A stretch of 64,000 nt of DNA from DATBLE01 sp963837265 (GCA_963837265.1 CAWIMQ010000004.1:1-64000); one strand, 5' to 3'; shown: positions 31,747-39,653, numbered from the stretch's first letter. Numbers and translations are program-made. Notes: a model not told the origin generated them from the sequence alone.

Positions 31747-32556
31747 GGATTCACGGAGCTCGGCGAGGACCGCGTCCGAGAGCGCCGGCCACGCCCCCGT
31801 CGCCCACTCGTCGAAGCGCCTGTCCGTCAGGCAGCCGAGGGCTGCCCCGACGTCCGGGTCGACCCACAGGAACGTCCCGCTGCGGCCGAAGTGGCCGAAC
31901 GTCCGCTCGGAGTTGCGCGAGCCGGTCCAGTGCGGTGCCTTGCGGTCTCGCAACTCGAAGCCGAGGCCCCAGTCGTTCGGATCCTGCCGCCCGAAGCCCG
32001 GAAGGACGCCGACGAGCCCGGGGTACTGCACCGAGGTCGCCTCGGCGAGCGTCTCGGAGGCGACGAGCGTCGGCGCGAGCAGCTCCCCGGCGAACACGAG
32101 CAGGTCGTCGAGCGTGCCGTGGATCCCGGATCCGGGTCGCCCGTCGAAGCGGGCGGCGAGCCCGAGCGGCTGCACGACCGCGGCGCCGAGGTAGTCGGCG
32201 AAGGACATCCCGGCCCGCTCCGCGAGCGCCTCGCCGAGGATCTCGAAGCCCCGGTCGGAGTAGATCCGCCTCGCGCCGGGGCGGGCGATCGGGCTCGCGC
32301 CCTCGAACGGAAGGCCGGAGGCGTGGGCGAGCAGGTGGCGGAAGGTCGAGCCGGGCGGCCCCGCCGGCTCGTCGAGGTCGATCGTCCCCTCCTCGGCGGC
32401 GACGAGGCACGCGAGCGCGGTGGCGAGCTTCGTCACCGAGGCCCAGCGATACTCGCGGCCCGGGTCGCCGTGGACGGTCGCCGCCCCGCGCGCGGAGACG
32501 ACGCCGGCGGACACGTTTTCCGCCGGCCAGCCCTCGACGGTCCGCAACGCGTCCAC
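31741..32556 (-). CDS. Serine hydrolase, beta-lactamase class C/PBP-like
   Basis: The 271-residue protein has the penicillin-binding fold signatures: SxxK in YRWASVTKLATAL, the YSD tyrosine triad in RRIYSDRGFEILGEALAERAG, and a late HFG in RTFGHFGRSGTFLWVDP (the K/H-T-G position). There is no signal peptide at the chosen start, so it is probably cytoplasmic, as are many esterase-like EstB relatives. GTG 32556 was chosen since a TAGTAT box sits 8 nt upstream. ATG 32592 would overlap the divergent RidA gene. Confidence 0.87.
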   Translation of the reverse strand: MDALRTVEGWPAENVSAGVVSARGAATVHGDPGREYRWASVTKLATALACLVAAEEGTIDLDEPAGPPGSTFRHLLAHASGLPFEGASPIARPGARRIYSDRGFEILGEALAERAGMSFADYLGAAVVQPLGLAARFDGRPGSGIHGTLDDLLVFAGELLAPTLVASETLAEATSVQYPGLVGVLPGFGRQDPNDWGLGFELRDRKAPHWTGSRNSERTFGHFGRSGTFLWVDPDVGAALGCLTDRRFDEWATGAWPALSDAVLAELRESK

Positions 32557-32563
32557 TTCGATG

Positions 32564-32570
32564 GATACTA
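32564..32570. promoter_or_regulatory. Overlapping divergent -10 boxes (serine hydrolase / RidA)
   Basis: Minus strand TAGTAT (32565-32570) is 8 nt before GTG 32556. Plus strand GATACT (32564-32569) is 6 nt before ATG 32576. The two boxes share five base pairs. Confidence 0.45.
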
Positions 32571-32575
32571 GGTCG

Positions 32576-32956
32576 ATGGATCGGCGGCTCATCGCCTCCG
32601 GCTCGCCCTACGAGCCCGTGATGGGGTTCTCGCGCGCGGTGCGCGCGGGGCCGCACGTGTACGTCGCCGGCACCGCGCCGGTGATGCCGGACGGCGCCGA
32701 CCCACCGCCGGACGCCTTCGGCCAGGCGCAGCGGTGCCTGGAGATCGTCGTCGCCGCCCTGCGCGAGGCCGGCGCCGGCCCGGAGCACGTCGTCCGCACG
32801 CGGATCTTCGCGACGAGCGCCGACGACTTCGACGAGGTCGCCCGCGCCCACGGCGCGGTCTTCGGCGAGGTGCGCCCCGCCTGCACCTACGTCGTCACGC
32901 AGCTGATCGACCCGCGCTGGCGGGTCGAGATCGAGGCGGAAGCGCTCGTCGAGTGA
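32576..32956 (+). CDS. RidA/YjgF-family protein
   Basis: The 126-residue protein fits the Rid family, trimeric enzymes that hydrolyse reactive enamine/imine intermediates. Key parts are YEPVMGFSRAVRAGPHVYVAGTAPV, the helix DAFGQAQRCLEIVVAALREAGAGPEHVVRTRIFAT with the conserved arginine, and the C-terminal RPACTYVVTQLIDPRWRVEIEAEA, which supplies the E-I-E-A end. It is a Rid subgroup other than RidA proper in some positions, so the exact substrate is uncertain. Its stop overlaps the following start (GTGA). Confidence 0.9.
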   Translation: MDRRLIASGSPYEPVMGFSRAVRAGPHVYVAGTAPVMPDGADPPPDAFGQAQRCLEIVVAALREAGAGPEHVVRTRIFATSADDFDEVARAHGAVFGEVRPACTYVVTQLIDPRWRVEIEAEALVE

Positions 32957-34155
32957 AGCAGGTCACGCCTCCGTCGATCACCGGCAAGGGCGCCGGCTTC
33001 GCCCAGGGAGGGAGCGTCCTCGACCACGCCTTCGGCCGCGGCGACCCGTACACGCTCGGCGTCGAGGAGGAGTACATGCTCCTCGACTCGGAGACCTTCG
33101 ACCTCGTCCAGCACGTCGACACGGTGCTCGCCGCCGTGGCCGGCCACGAGCTGGAGGAGCGCATCAACGCCGAGCTGATGCAGTCGGTGATCGAGATCAC
33201 GACGCCGGTCTGCCGGACCGCCGCCGACGTCGAGCGTGAGCTGACCCAGCTCCGCTCGTACGTGACCGGGGTGGCGGGGGGCAAGAAGCTCCGGGTCGGC
33301 TCGGCCGGCACGCACCCGTTCAGCCTCTTCGAGCGGCAGCGGATCACCGCACGCGACCGCTACCACAACCTCGTCGACCAGATGCAGTATGTCGCCCGGC
33401 GAGAGCTGATCTTCGGCATGCACGTCCACGTCGCGGTCGACGGCGCGGAGAAGGCGATCCAGGTGGTGAACGGCCTGCTCGCCCACCTCTCGCAGCTGCT
33501 CGCGCTCACCGCGAGCTCGCCGTTCTGGCGCGGGGAGCCGACCGGGCTCGCATCCAGCCGGCAGATGATCTTCGCCGCCTTTCCCCGCTCGGGGCCGCCA
33601 CCACGCTTCCGCGACTACGCCGACTACGCCGAGGTGGTCGGACAGCTCGAGCGCACCGGCTGCATCGCCGATTACACGCACATCTGGTGGGACATCCGGC
33701 TCCATCCCCGCCTGGGAACGATCGAGGTGCGTATCTGCGACGCGGTCACGCCCGTCGAGGACGCGGTCGCGATCGCCGCCTTCTGCCAGGCGGTCGTGAA
33801 GATGTACTCGGAGCGGTTCGACGCCGGCGAGGAGATCCCGTCGTACCACCGGATCGTCACGGCCGAGAACAAGTGGCTCGCCGCCCGCTACGGGCTCGAG
33901 GCGCCGGTGATCGACCTCGCCACCGGCCGCCGGAACCGCGTCCCCGTCGCGCAGCTCGTCCGCCGGACCCTCCGGGACGTCGAGCCGCACGCGCGCGAGC
34001 TCGGCGGCGAGCGCGAGCTGGAAGGGATCCGCGCGATCCTCGGGCGGGGTAACGGCGCCGACCGCCAGCTGCGAACCTACAACGCGAACCGCGACATCGT
34101 CGAGGTCGTACGGGGAATCGCGGACGCGACCGAGGCCGTCCCCTCCAGAGCGTAG
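32953..34155 (+). CDS. Carboxylate-amine ligase (YbdK/GCS2 family)
   Basis: The 400-residue protein belongs to the glutamate-cysteine ligase 2 family. Typical motifs are YTLGVEEEYMLLD (E-E-E-x-x-L metal/ATP site), RINAELMQSVIEITTPVCRTAADVE, GSAGTHPFSLFERQRIT, FGMHVHVAVDGAEKAIQVVNGL, IWWDIRLHPRLGTIEVRICDAVT and the late ENKWLAARYGL. Family members join a carboxylate (often glutamate) to an amine or cysteine with ATP; weak gamma-glutamylcysteine synthetase activity is known for YbdK. It is translationally coupled to the Rid gene. Mycothiol-type actinobacteria also carry such genes for other products. Confidence 0.92.
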   Translation: MKQVTPPSITGKGAGFAQGGSVLDHAFGRGDPYTLGVEEEYMLLDSETFDLVQHVDTVLAAVAGHELEERINAELMQSVIEITTPVCRTAADVERELTQLRSYVTGVAGGKKLRVGSAGTHPFSLFERQRITARDRYHNLVDQMQYVARRELIFGMHVHVAVDGAEKAIQVVNGLLAHLSQLLALTASSPFWRGEPTGLASSRQMIFAAFPRSGPPPRFRDYADYAEVVGQLERTGCIADYTHIWWDIRLHPRLGTIEVRICDAVTPVEDAVAIAAFCQAVVKMYSERFDAGEEIPSYHRIVTAENKWLAARYGLEAPVIDLATGRRNRVPVAQLVRRTLRDVEPHARELGGERELEGIRAILGRGNGADRQLRTYNANRDIVEVVRGIADATEAVPSRA

Positions 34156-34158
34156 GCT
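34153..34158 (+). promoter_or_regulatory. Leaderless -10 box before the small-protein/peroxiredoxin operon
   Basis: TAGGCT is followed by 7 nt and GTG 34166. It overlaps the stop codon of the ligase gene and would drive the small protein and the downstream selenoprotein candidate. Confidence 0.5.
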
Positions 34159-34165
34159 GCGGCGC

Positions 34166-34348
34166 GTGAGGCCCCTCGCCGCCGCCCTGGCCGGTACCGC
34201 GATCCGCGCATCGACGGCGCTCGCCGGGCTTGTGTGGTGGAGCGGCCCGCTCGTCGGCAACGCGCGGAGCTTCGAGATCGTCGGCGGTAGCCTGCTCCAC
34301 GTCCGAACCTACGACCACGATCTCGTGGTCGAGATCGTGCGCCCCTGA
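34166..34348 (+). CDS. 60-residue protein of unknown function
   Basis: It starts at GTG 34166 with a leaderless-type promoter and ends TGA 34346-34348, overlapping the peroxiredoxin ATG (ATGA). The product has an N-terminal hydrophobic stretch (LAAALAGTAIRASTALAGLVWW) and a short polar tail rich in H, D and V. It is not recognised. The coupling suggests it is translated with the peroxiredoxin. Confidence 0.5.
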   Translation: MRPLAAALAGTAIRASTALAGLVWWSGPLVGNARSFEIVGGSLLHVRTYDHDLVVEIVRP

Positions 34349-34806
34349 TGCTCGCGGTCGGCGACCCGGTCCCCGACGCGACCGTCTGGCTCGGGCCGCG
34401 GGAGCAGCACTCGATCGCCGAGATCGCCGCCGAGGGGCCAGTGCTGCTGCTCTTCTACCTGTTCGACTGGACCTCGACGTGAACGGACGAGATGGAGCTC
34501 CTGCGTGACAGGAGCGCCGAGTTCGAGCAGGCCGGCGTGCGCGCGCTCGGAATCTCGCGGGACTCGCCGTGGACGCACATCGCGTGGATGCAGGCGCTCG
34601 ACCTCCAGGTCGGGCTCCTCTCCGACTGGAACGGCGAGGCGGTGCACGGATTCGGCGTCGCGCAGGAGTACCGGGGCATGCGGGACGTCGCCCGGCGGAC
34701 CGCGTTCCTGATCGACCGCGAAGGGAGGGTGCGCGGAGCGTGGAGTTACGGGAACGAGCTCGTGCCGGACTTCGACGAGCTGCTGGCGGCCGCCCGGGCT
34801 TTGTAG
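34348..34806 (+). CDS. Probable selenocysteine-containing peroxiredoxin (in-frame TGA at the catalytic position)
   Basis: Reading through one TGA (34480-34482, codon 45) gives a 152-residue AhpC/TSA-type peroxiredoxin. Before it: GDPVPDATVWL and the strand VLLLFYLFDWTST. After it: TDEMELLRDR, ALGISRDSPWTHIAWMQ, LLSDWNGEAVHGFGV, and TAFLIDREGRVRGAWSYG. The TGA occupies exactly the peroxidatic cysteine of the TxxC motif (TST then TGA). Both flanks keep G/C third positions and intact family motifs, arguing against decay. A 7-bp hairpin begins 14 nt after the TGA, within the range for a bacterial SECIS. The likely role is reduction of H2O2, organic peroxides or bacterioferritin-type substrates with a selenenic acid. 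Caveats: a point mutation or sequencing error (TGC/TGT to TGA) gives the same picture, and no selA, selB, selC or selD lies in this window. It overlaps the 60-residue gene by ATGA. Confidence 0.75.
34497..34515 (+). promoter_or_regulatory. SECIS-like hairpin after the in-frame TGA
   Basis: Stem GCTCCTG (34497-34503) with CAGGAGC (34509-34515), loop CGTGA. It starts 14 nt after the TGA, and the loop is 21 nt away. The second loop base is G, as bacterial SECIS loops usually have a G in the first two positions. It lies inside the coding sequence, as expected for bacteria. Confidence 0.6.
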
Positions 34807-36755
34807 TTCTCGCCTCCACCCTGTTCGCCGTCGCCTCCGTGGTCGCGACGGAGCCGGCCGTCGTCCACGGCTGGTCGAGCTTCATGGCGAGCGGAGCCCC
34901 CGGCCACGGCGAGGCGGCGCCCGGCGACCATCTGCAGAGCGAGTACCACCTGTGGCTGGCCGGCCACCAGCTCGAGCACCTGCGGCCGCCCTGGGAGGAC
35001 CCGTACACGTTCCGCCCCGAGGTCGGCGCGCAGCCGAACCCCGCGTGGTGGCCGTTCGGGCTTCCGTTCTGGCCGCTCGTGCGGGCGTTCGGGCCGGTGG
35101 TCGCCTGGAACCTCTTCACCCTGCTCTGCCTCGTCGCCGCCGGCTGGCTCGCGCTCGCCTGGCTGCGCGAGCTCGGGCTCTCGCGCGTCGCCGCGGCCGC
35201 CGGCGGTCTCGCCTTCGAGGTCGCCCCGTACCGGATCGAGCAGAGCCGCGGGCATCTGCTCGGGCCGATCTCGCTGCTGCTCCCGCTCGCCCTGTGGACG
35301 TTCGAGCGCGCACGGCGCAGCGACCGCCAGGCATGGTGGTGGGCCTCGCGGGCGGCACTCGTCTCGATCCCGCTCTCCGGGCAGGTGCACCTCGCGCTCG
35401 GTGCGATCCCCTTCTACGCGCTCTACGCCGTCTGCCGGAGCCGGGAGTACCGCGTCCTCTTCGAGGCCGCCGCGGGCACCGTCGCGGCGGTCCTCGCAGG
35501 CCTCCTGATCCGCTACACGGTCATCTCGGGCTCCATCGACGAGGGCGGCCGCTCGCTCGACCAGGTGCGGGTGTACTCGGCGACCGGGCTCGACCTGCTC
35601 GCCCGCCACGCACGCCACGGCGCGGAGTCGTTCGTCTTCCTCGGCTGGCTGACCCCGCTCGTCGCGCTCGTCGGTCTCGTCCTGCTGGCCCGCGCAGGCC
35701 GGTGGTGGCTGGCGGCGGCGCTGGCGACCGGCGTCGCCGTACCGGTGCTGCTCGCGCTCGGCACGCACGATCCGCTCTACACGGCGCTGTGGCACGTGTT
35801 CCCGCCGCTCCGATACCCGCGTGTCCCCGAGCGGCTGATGCCGATCGCGTGCCTCGCGCTCGCCGCGCTCGTCGCCTTCGCAGTCGACCAGGGGCTGCAG
35901 CGCCCGGCGGTGAAGAAGGTACCGCAGATCGCGCTCGCCGTCCTCGTCGCCGCCGTCCTCCTCGCCGACCTGCACGTGCGGGCGTTCCACGTCACGGCCG
36001 CGGACGGGCACAACGCCGCGTACGCCGCGGTCGGCACCGGCCCGGACGGCCGTCTGCTCGAGCTGCCCGTGTTCCTCCCCGACGTGCACTACGGGAGCGT
36101 CTACCTCTACTACGACCAGGGCGTGCGGCGGCAGCGGCCGCTCGGCTACTCGACGACCGCGCCGCGCCGGGCCGACGTCGTCGCCCGCGAGCTCGAGCCG
36201 CTCGGCTGTGGGGACTGGACGACGCATGCGGGCGCACGGCTCGCAGACCTCGACGTGACCTCGATCTCGTTCCACCGCGGCCTATACGTCGACAACAACG
36301 TGCTCGCGGACACCGCCTGGATGGCGTGGCAGGGCCTCGTCTCGCACGGCTGGCGCCCGGTGCGCACGGACGGCGCGGTGACCGCGTTCGTCCGGGGCCG
36401 CTCTGCGGCGGCGCCGCCCTTCGCCGAGCCGCCTCGGGGGGACGCGCTGTTCTGCCGCGGCTGGTTTCCAGCCGACGTCTCCGGCCGCCAGATGAGCGCC
36501 TCCCACGCGGCCCTCTGGGTGTACGGCTCCGGGATCGTCCGGCTGTTCCTGATCGCGCCACATCGCCTGCCGGCCCGGATCTCGCTCGACGGCCGGCCGC
36601 ATTCGAGGCTCACGGTGTACCGGCTGGTCGAGGTCCGGATCGGGCTCGGGAGCGAGCGCTGGCACCTGATCTCGCTCGACACCGGCCGGCTGCCGGTCGT
36701 CCGTGGCAAGCCGCGCGGCGTGCGAATCGTCGCGTACGCGCTGCCACCAGGTTGA
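34740..36755 (+). CDS. Polytopic membrane protein, possible GT-C type glycosyltransferase
   Basis: The roughly 670-residue protein begins with a membrane segment (FVVLASTLFAVASVVA), followed by a periplasmic loop with GDHLQSEYHLWLAGHQLEHLRPPWEDPYTFRPE. It continues with about ten more helices and a large C-terminal extracytoplasmic domain. The acidic first loop (GDHLQSEY... WEDPY) is where GT-C glycosyltransferases place their metal-binding acidic residues, but no firm family signature was found. GTG 34740 was chosen (GGGAGGG 10 nt upstream); it overlaps the peroxiredoxin by 67 bp, and a start near 34840 is possible but would cut the first helix. Cell-envelope polysaccharide assembly is a guess. 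Confidence 0.65.
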   Translation: MELRERARAGLRRAAGGRPGFVVLASTLFAVASVVATEPAVVHGWSSFMASGAPGHGEAAPGDHLQSEYHLWLAGHQLEHLRPPWEDPYTFRPEVGAQPNPAWWPFGLPFWPLVRAFGPVVAWNLFTLLCLVAAGWLALAWLRELGLSRVAAAAGGLAFEVAPYRIEQSRGHLLGPISLLLPLALWTFERARRSDRQAWWWASRAALVSIPLSGQVHLALGAIPFYALYAVCRSREYRVLFEAAAGTVAAVLAGLLIRYTVISGSIDEGGRSLDQVRVYSATGLDLLARHARHGAESFVFLGWLTPLVALVGLVLLARAGRWWLAAALATGVAVPVLLALGTHDPLYTALWHVFPPLRYPRVPERLMPIACLALAALVAFAVDQGLQRPAVKKVPQIALAVLVAAVLLADLHVRAFHVTAADGHNAAYAAVGTGPDGRLLELPVFLPDVHYGSVYLYYDQGVRRQRPLGYSTTAPRRADVVARELEPLGCGDWTTHAGARLADLDVTSISFHRGLYVDNNVLADTAWMAWQGLVSHGWRPVRTDGAVTAFVRGRSAAAPPFAEPPRGDALFCRGWFPADVSGRQMSASHAALWVYGSGIVRLFLIAPHRLPARISLDGRPHSRLTVYRLVEVRIGLGSERWHLISLDTGRLPVVRGKPRGVRIVAYALPPG

Positions 36756-36774
36756 GCGAACGCGCCGGCCCCGC

Positions 36775-36780
36775 TAGATT
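36775..36780 (+). promoter_or_regulatory. Leaderless -10 box of the DUF2269-like gene
   Basis: TAGATT is followed by 9 nt and ATG 36790. Confidence 0.45.
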
Positions 36781-36789
36781 CCGGCGCCG

Positions 36790-37263
36790 ATGCTCGCTCT
36801 CACCTGGTACCAGTGGTTCAAGGCCGCGCACGTGCTCGCGGCAGTGCTCTGGGTGGGCGGCGGCTTCATGCTCACGATCTACGCGATCCTCACGCTGCGC
36901 CAGAACGACCCGGCCGAGATGGCGAGCTTCGCCCGGAAGGTCGGCCTGATCGGCGAGCGCTTCTTCACGCCGCTCTCGTTCGTCGTCCTCGGCTTCGGCT
37001 TCGGCCTCGTCGAGAACGGCAACTTGGGCTACGGCCACTTCTTCGTCCAGTTCTCGCTGGCCGCCTGGGCCGCCTCCGCCCTGCTCGGCATCCTCTTCCT
37101 CGGCCCCGAGTCGGGCAGGCTCGGCAAGCTGCTGCCGGCGAGGCCCCCGGACGACCCCGAGGTCCAGTACCGGATCCGCCGGATCCTGATGGTCGCGCGC
37201 CTCGACGTGCTGCTCCTGCTCGCGACGGTCTTCGTGATGACGACGAAGCCGTTCTTTCCGTAG
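36790..37263 (+). CDS. DUF2269-like integral membrane protein
   Basis: The 157-residue protein has four transmembrane helices. The first pair of segments, WFKAAHVLAAVLWVGGGFML and FFTPLSFVVLGFGFGLV, and the C-terminal RLDVLLLLATVFVMTTKP agree with the DUF2269/DUF2214-like family, small membrane proteins with a conserved histidine in helix 1 (KAAHVLAAVLWVGG). Heme or metal binding has been suggested for similar proteins, but no function is established. It follows the large membrane protein after 34 bp and may have its own leaderless promoter. Confidence 0.75.
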   Translation: MLALTWYQWFKAAHVLAAVLWVGGGFMLTIYAILTLRQNDPAEMASFARKVGLIGERFFTPLSFVVLGFGFGLVENGNLGYGHFFVQFSLAAWAASALLGILFLGPESGRLGKLLPARPPDDPEVQYRIRRILMVARLDVLLLLATVFVMTTKPFFP

Positions 37264-37356
37264 CGGCGGCGGGTACGCGCAGCCGGTCGCGCCCGGAGCC
37301 TTGCCAGGCGGGAGCCCACGCGCCGTTGGGCACGCGTCCCCACCAAGGAGGGGGGT

Positions 37357-37384
37357 CACGGGGGGAACCATGGGTTGCCCCGTG
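37357..37384. repeat. Dispersed palindrome, copy A
   Basis: Arms CACGGGG and CCCCGTG enclose GGAACC-AT-GGGTTG. It is preceded by AAGGAGGGG. It is the same element as at 45612 and in the 61.2-61.7 kb array. It lies between convergent genes. Confidence 0.75.
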
Positions 37385-37389
37385 CTCAT

Positions 37390-39168
37390 TCAGGAGCGCG
37401 GTGCAGCTTCGGCCGCACGAAACGACGCTTCGACGCGGGCGACCCTCTTGCGGATCGCCGTCGGAACCTCGGGACTGATGCCGGCGATCCCGACTGCGTC
37501 GTCGTCCAGGCCGAGCACGACGTCTCCTCGTGGCAGCGTGCCCTCGAGGAACCAGCGGACTGCCAGCTCGACCGCGCGGTCGTAGCGTTTCACGGTCGAG
37601 ACCAGGATGTGCGAGCCGAGATACGAGCGATCGGCGTCCGCCCCGACCCCCCACGCGCCTCTCACGCCCGCCGCGGCGAGCGCGCCGAGACCGCACGTTC
37701 CCGCCGCCGCGAAGACGACGGTCGAGCCGCGGTCGATCTGCCGGTTCGCGATCCGCTCGCACAACGATTCGTCGGTGAACGAGTAGGCGTAGTCGACCCG
37801 GACCGCAACTCCCGGCTGAGCCTCCCGGGCCCCACGCACGAAGGACCGGACGAGCGCCGTCACGCTCGGAACGGGAAGGCCGCCGACGACGGAGACCATC
37901 GGGCTACGGCCCTGGAGGGGTGACCTCCGCGCGCTCACGAGCCCGCTCAGATAGCCCGCCAGGTATCCGGAGTCGCCGTCTGCGAACGGCAGGCCGGTCG
38001 CATTGGGGGGCCAGGCGAACGGCGTCCCCCGCAGGGAGGCATCGAGGTACACGAAACGGGTGGAGGTGAGGCGGGAGACGGTCGGCCGGAGCGCGAACCC
38101 GGACGGGCCGAGACCCGCCACGAGCGCGAGATCGAAGCCGCCGGTCCGCAGGCTGCGGGCGAGCCGTCCGAGCGCTTCCGCTGTAGGGCTCATCTCGTCG
38201 AGGACGAAGGCCTTCGTCTCGAGGTCGTACTCGCGGGCGGCCCGGCGGAGGCCGTCCAGGAAGGGCGGGACGAACGTGTCCTCTCGCCCCGCCTTCGGAG
38301 CTTGCGGAAGGATGAGCGCGACCCGCGTGGCCTGCGCTGCAGGGCGGCCGCCTCCTCCGCCGGTTCCACCCCAGACGAGAGCGGCGGTCGCGGCCGCCCC
38401 CGCCGCCAGGGCAAGCGCGAGCCCGACCGCCGCTCCGCGACGCCTGCTCGCCGTGCCACGGCCCGCGTGAGCGGGAGCGGCCGGCACGGACAGCTTCGCC
38501 TCCTGTCGAACGATCTCCCCCGAGAGGCGCTGCAGCTCCGGCCCCGGCTGGATGCCGAGCTCGTCCTTGAGGAGACGACGCGTGCTCTCGTACGTCGCCA
38601 GCGCGTCGGCCTGGCGACCGGAGCGGTAGAGGGCGCCCATGAGCTGCGCGACGAGCCGTTCGCGGTACGGATGCTCGTCGACCAGGCGACGGAGCTCGCC
38701 GACGAGCTCCCCGTGACGACCCAGTGCGAGCTCGGCGTCGACGCGGATCTCGATCGCCCTGAGTCGAAGCTCCTCGAGACGCTCGCTCTCCGCCTCCCCG
38801 CCGAGGTGGAGCCGGACGCCGGCGAGAACGGGACCGCGCCAGAGCGCGAGCGCTTCGGTCGCGCGCGCGGCGGCGCCCCCGGGGTCTCCGGCCGCGGCCG
38901 CCTGCGCTGCCTCGCCGAGGAGCGTCTCGAAGAGCCGCGCGTCGAGGACGGCGTCGCCGAGCCCGATGCGGTACCCGCCGCCTCGTCTCTCGAGCGCGAC
39001 GCCGCCCGGGACCAGGGTCTGCCGGAGCCGCGACACGTATGCCTCGAGGCTGTGCGCCGCGGACGGCGGGGGGTCGTCCCCCCAGACCTCGTCGACGAGC
39101 CGCTCGAGGGAAACGACCTCGTCCGCGCGGCGGCGTCGAAGCAGCGAGTCGTGATCACCGCCAAGGCC
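37390..39168 (-). CDS. BTAD regulator fused through a membrane helix to a BMP-type binding domain (5' end missing)
   Basis: From the N-terminus: the second half of an OmpR-type winged helix (ADEVVSLERLVDEVWGDDPP, then AYVSRLRQTL and ERRGGGYRIGL); a BTAD domain (LFETLLGEAAQA to ELGIQPGPELQRL); one membrane helix (GAAVGLALALAAGAAATAALVW); and a roughly 300-residue BMP/PnrA-like periplasmic binding domain (VALILPQ, FVYLDASLRGTPF, GYLAGYLSGLVSARR, MVSVVGGLPVPSVTALV, TVVFAAAGTCGLGAL, GVGADADRSYLG). This suggests a one-component receptor: ligand outside, DNA or protein contact inside. No start codon fits: the first half of the winged helix is absent or unrecognisable, and the frame upstream of 39168 is antisense to another gene fragment. 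It is probably truncated at the 5' end. Confidence 0.7.
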   Translation of the reverse strand, partial: GLGGDHDSLLRRRRADEVVSLERLVDEVWGDDPPPSAAHSLEAYVSRLRQTLVPGGVALERRGGGYRIGLGDAVLDARLFETLLGEAAQAAAAGDPGGAAARATEALALWRGPVLAGVRLHLGGEAESERLEELRLRAIEIRVDAELALGRHGELVGELRRLVDEHPYRERLVAQLMGALYRSGRQADALATYESTRRLLKDELGIQPGPELQRLSGEIVRQEAKLSVPAAPAHAGRGTASRRRGAAVGLALALAAGAAATAALVWGGTGGGGGRPAAQATRVALILPQAPKAGREDTFVPPFLDGLRRAAREYDLETKAFVLDEMSPTAEALGRLARSLRTGGFDLALVAGLGPSGFALRPTVSRLTSTRFVYLDASLRGTPFAWPPNATGLPFADGDSGYLAGYLSGLVSARRSPLQGRSPMVSVVGGLPVPSVTALVRSFVRGAREAQPGVAVRVDYAYSFTDESLCERIANRQIDRGSTVVFAAAGTCGLGALAAAGVRGAWGVGADADRSYLGSHILVSTVKRYDRAVELAVRWFLEGTLPRGDVVLGLDDDAVGIAGISPEVPTAIRKRVARVEASFRAAEAAPRS

Positions 39169-39519
39169 GGAATCGACAATTTCACCCTGGCTCCACTGGG
39201 GCCGGGAGCGCTCGGCTTCGACTCCGGCAGCGTCGACTCGTGCTGCTTCAGCTCCCGCTCCGTCATCCGTTACGGACAGCACGTCCTGGTCAACGACCCC
39301 CGCGTGACGCTGACGGGGAAGCGAGGGACGCTCGTGCTCCGCTTCCGCATCGACTGGCTCGACGCCGGGAACGGATTCCGGGTCGGCGTCAGTACGTGGA
39401 AGGTCCTCAGGGGGACCGGGGCTTACAAGAACGTCACCGGAGGCGGGCACGGGGCGCAGTCCTGGCTCCCGCGCGGCCCCGTGAGCTTCCGTGAAGAGGG
39501 CTTCCTGGCTTCGAAGTGA
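39151..39519 (+). pseudogene. 3' part of a small beta-barrel-like protein gene
   Basis: The last 122 codons of a plus-strand frame look genuine: FDSGSVDSCCFSSRSVIRYGQ, LTGKRGTLVLRFRIDWLDAGNGF, KVLRGTGAYKNVTGGG, PRGPVSFREEGFL. The pattern of short strands with a G-T-G-A-Y turn recalls lipocalin/allene oxide cyclase-like exported proteins. No signal peptide or start lies upstream; beyond 39150 the frame runs antisense to the regulator. A GTG at 39151 could start a shortened protein, but a 5' truncation at the same junction as the neighbour is more likely. Confidence 0.45.
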
Positions 39520-39533
39520 GAAGAACGCATAGC

Positions 39534-39560
39534 GAGGGGGCCGCACGACGCGGCCCCCTC
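39534..39560 (+). terminator. Strong GC hairpin terminator
   Basis: GAGGGGGCCGC (39534-39544) and GCGGCCCCCTC (39550-39560) form an 11-bp stem with loop ACGAC, 15 nt after the beta-barrel fragment stop. The T-tract is weak (CTCTCG). Confidence 0.65.
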
Positions 39561-39625
39561 CTCTCGATCGCCCGTGCTCTTCGGGCGCGCCGTCGCCACA
39601 GCCCGCAGCGACCGTCTACGCACGG

Positions 39626-39647
39626 ATTGTAGCCAGAGTGCTACAAT
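39626..39647 (+). promoter_or_regulatory. Operator overlapping the -10 box of the toxin-antitoxin operon
   Basis: A perfect inverted repeat ATTGTAGC-6 nt-GCTACAAT. Its right arm contains the -10 box TACAAT (39642-39647), 6 nt before ATG 39654. This fits conditional autorepression by the antitoxin/toxin complex. Confidence 0.7.
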
Positions 39648-39653
39648 GAGCGC

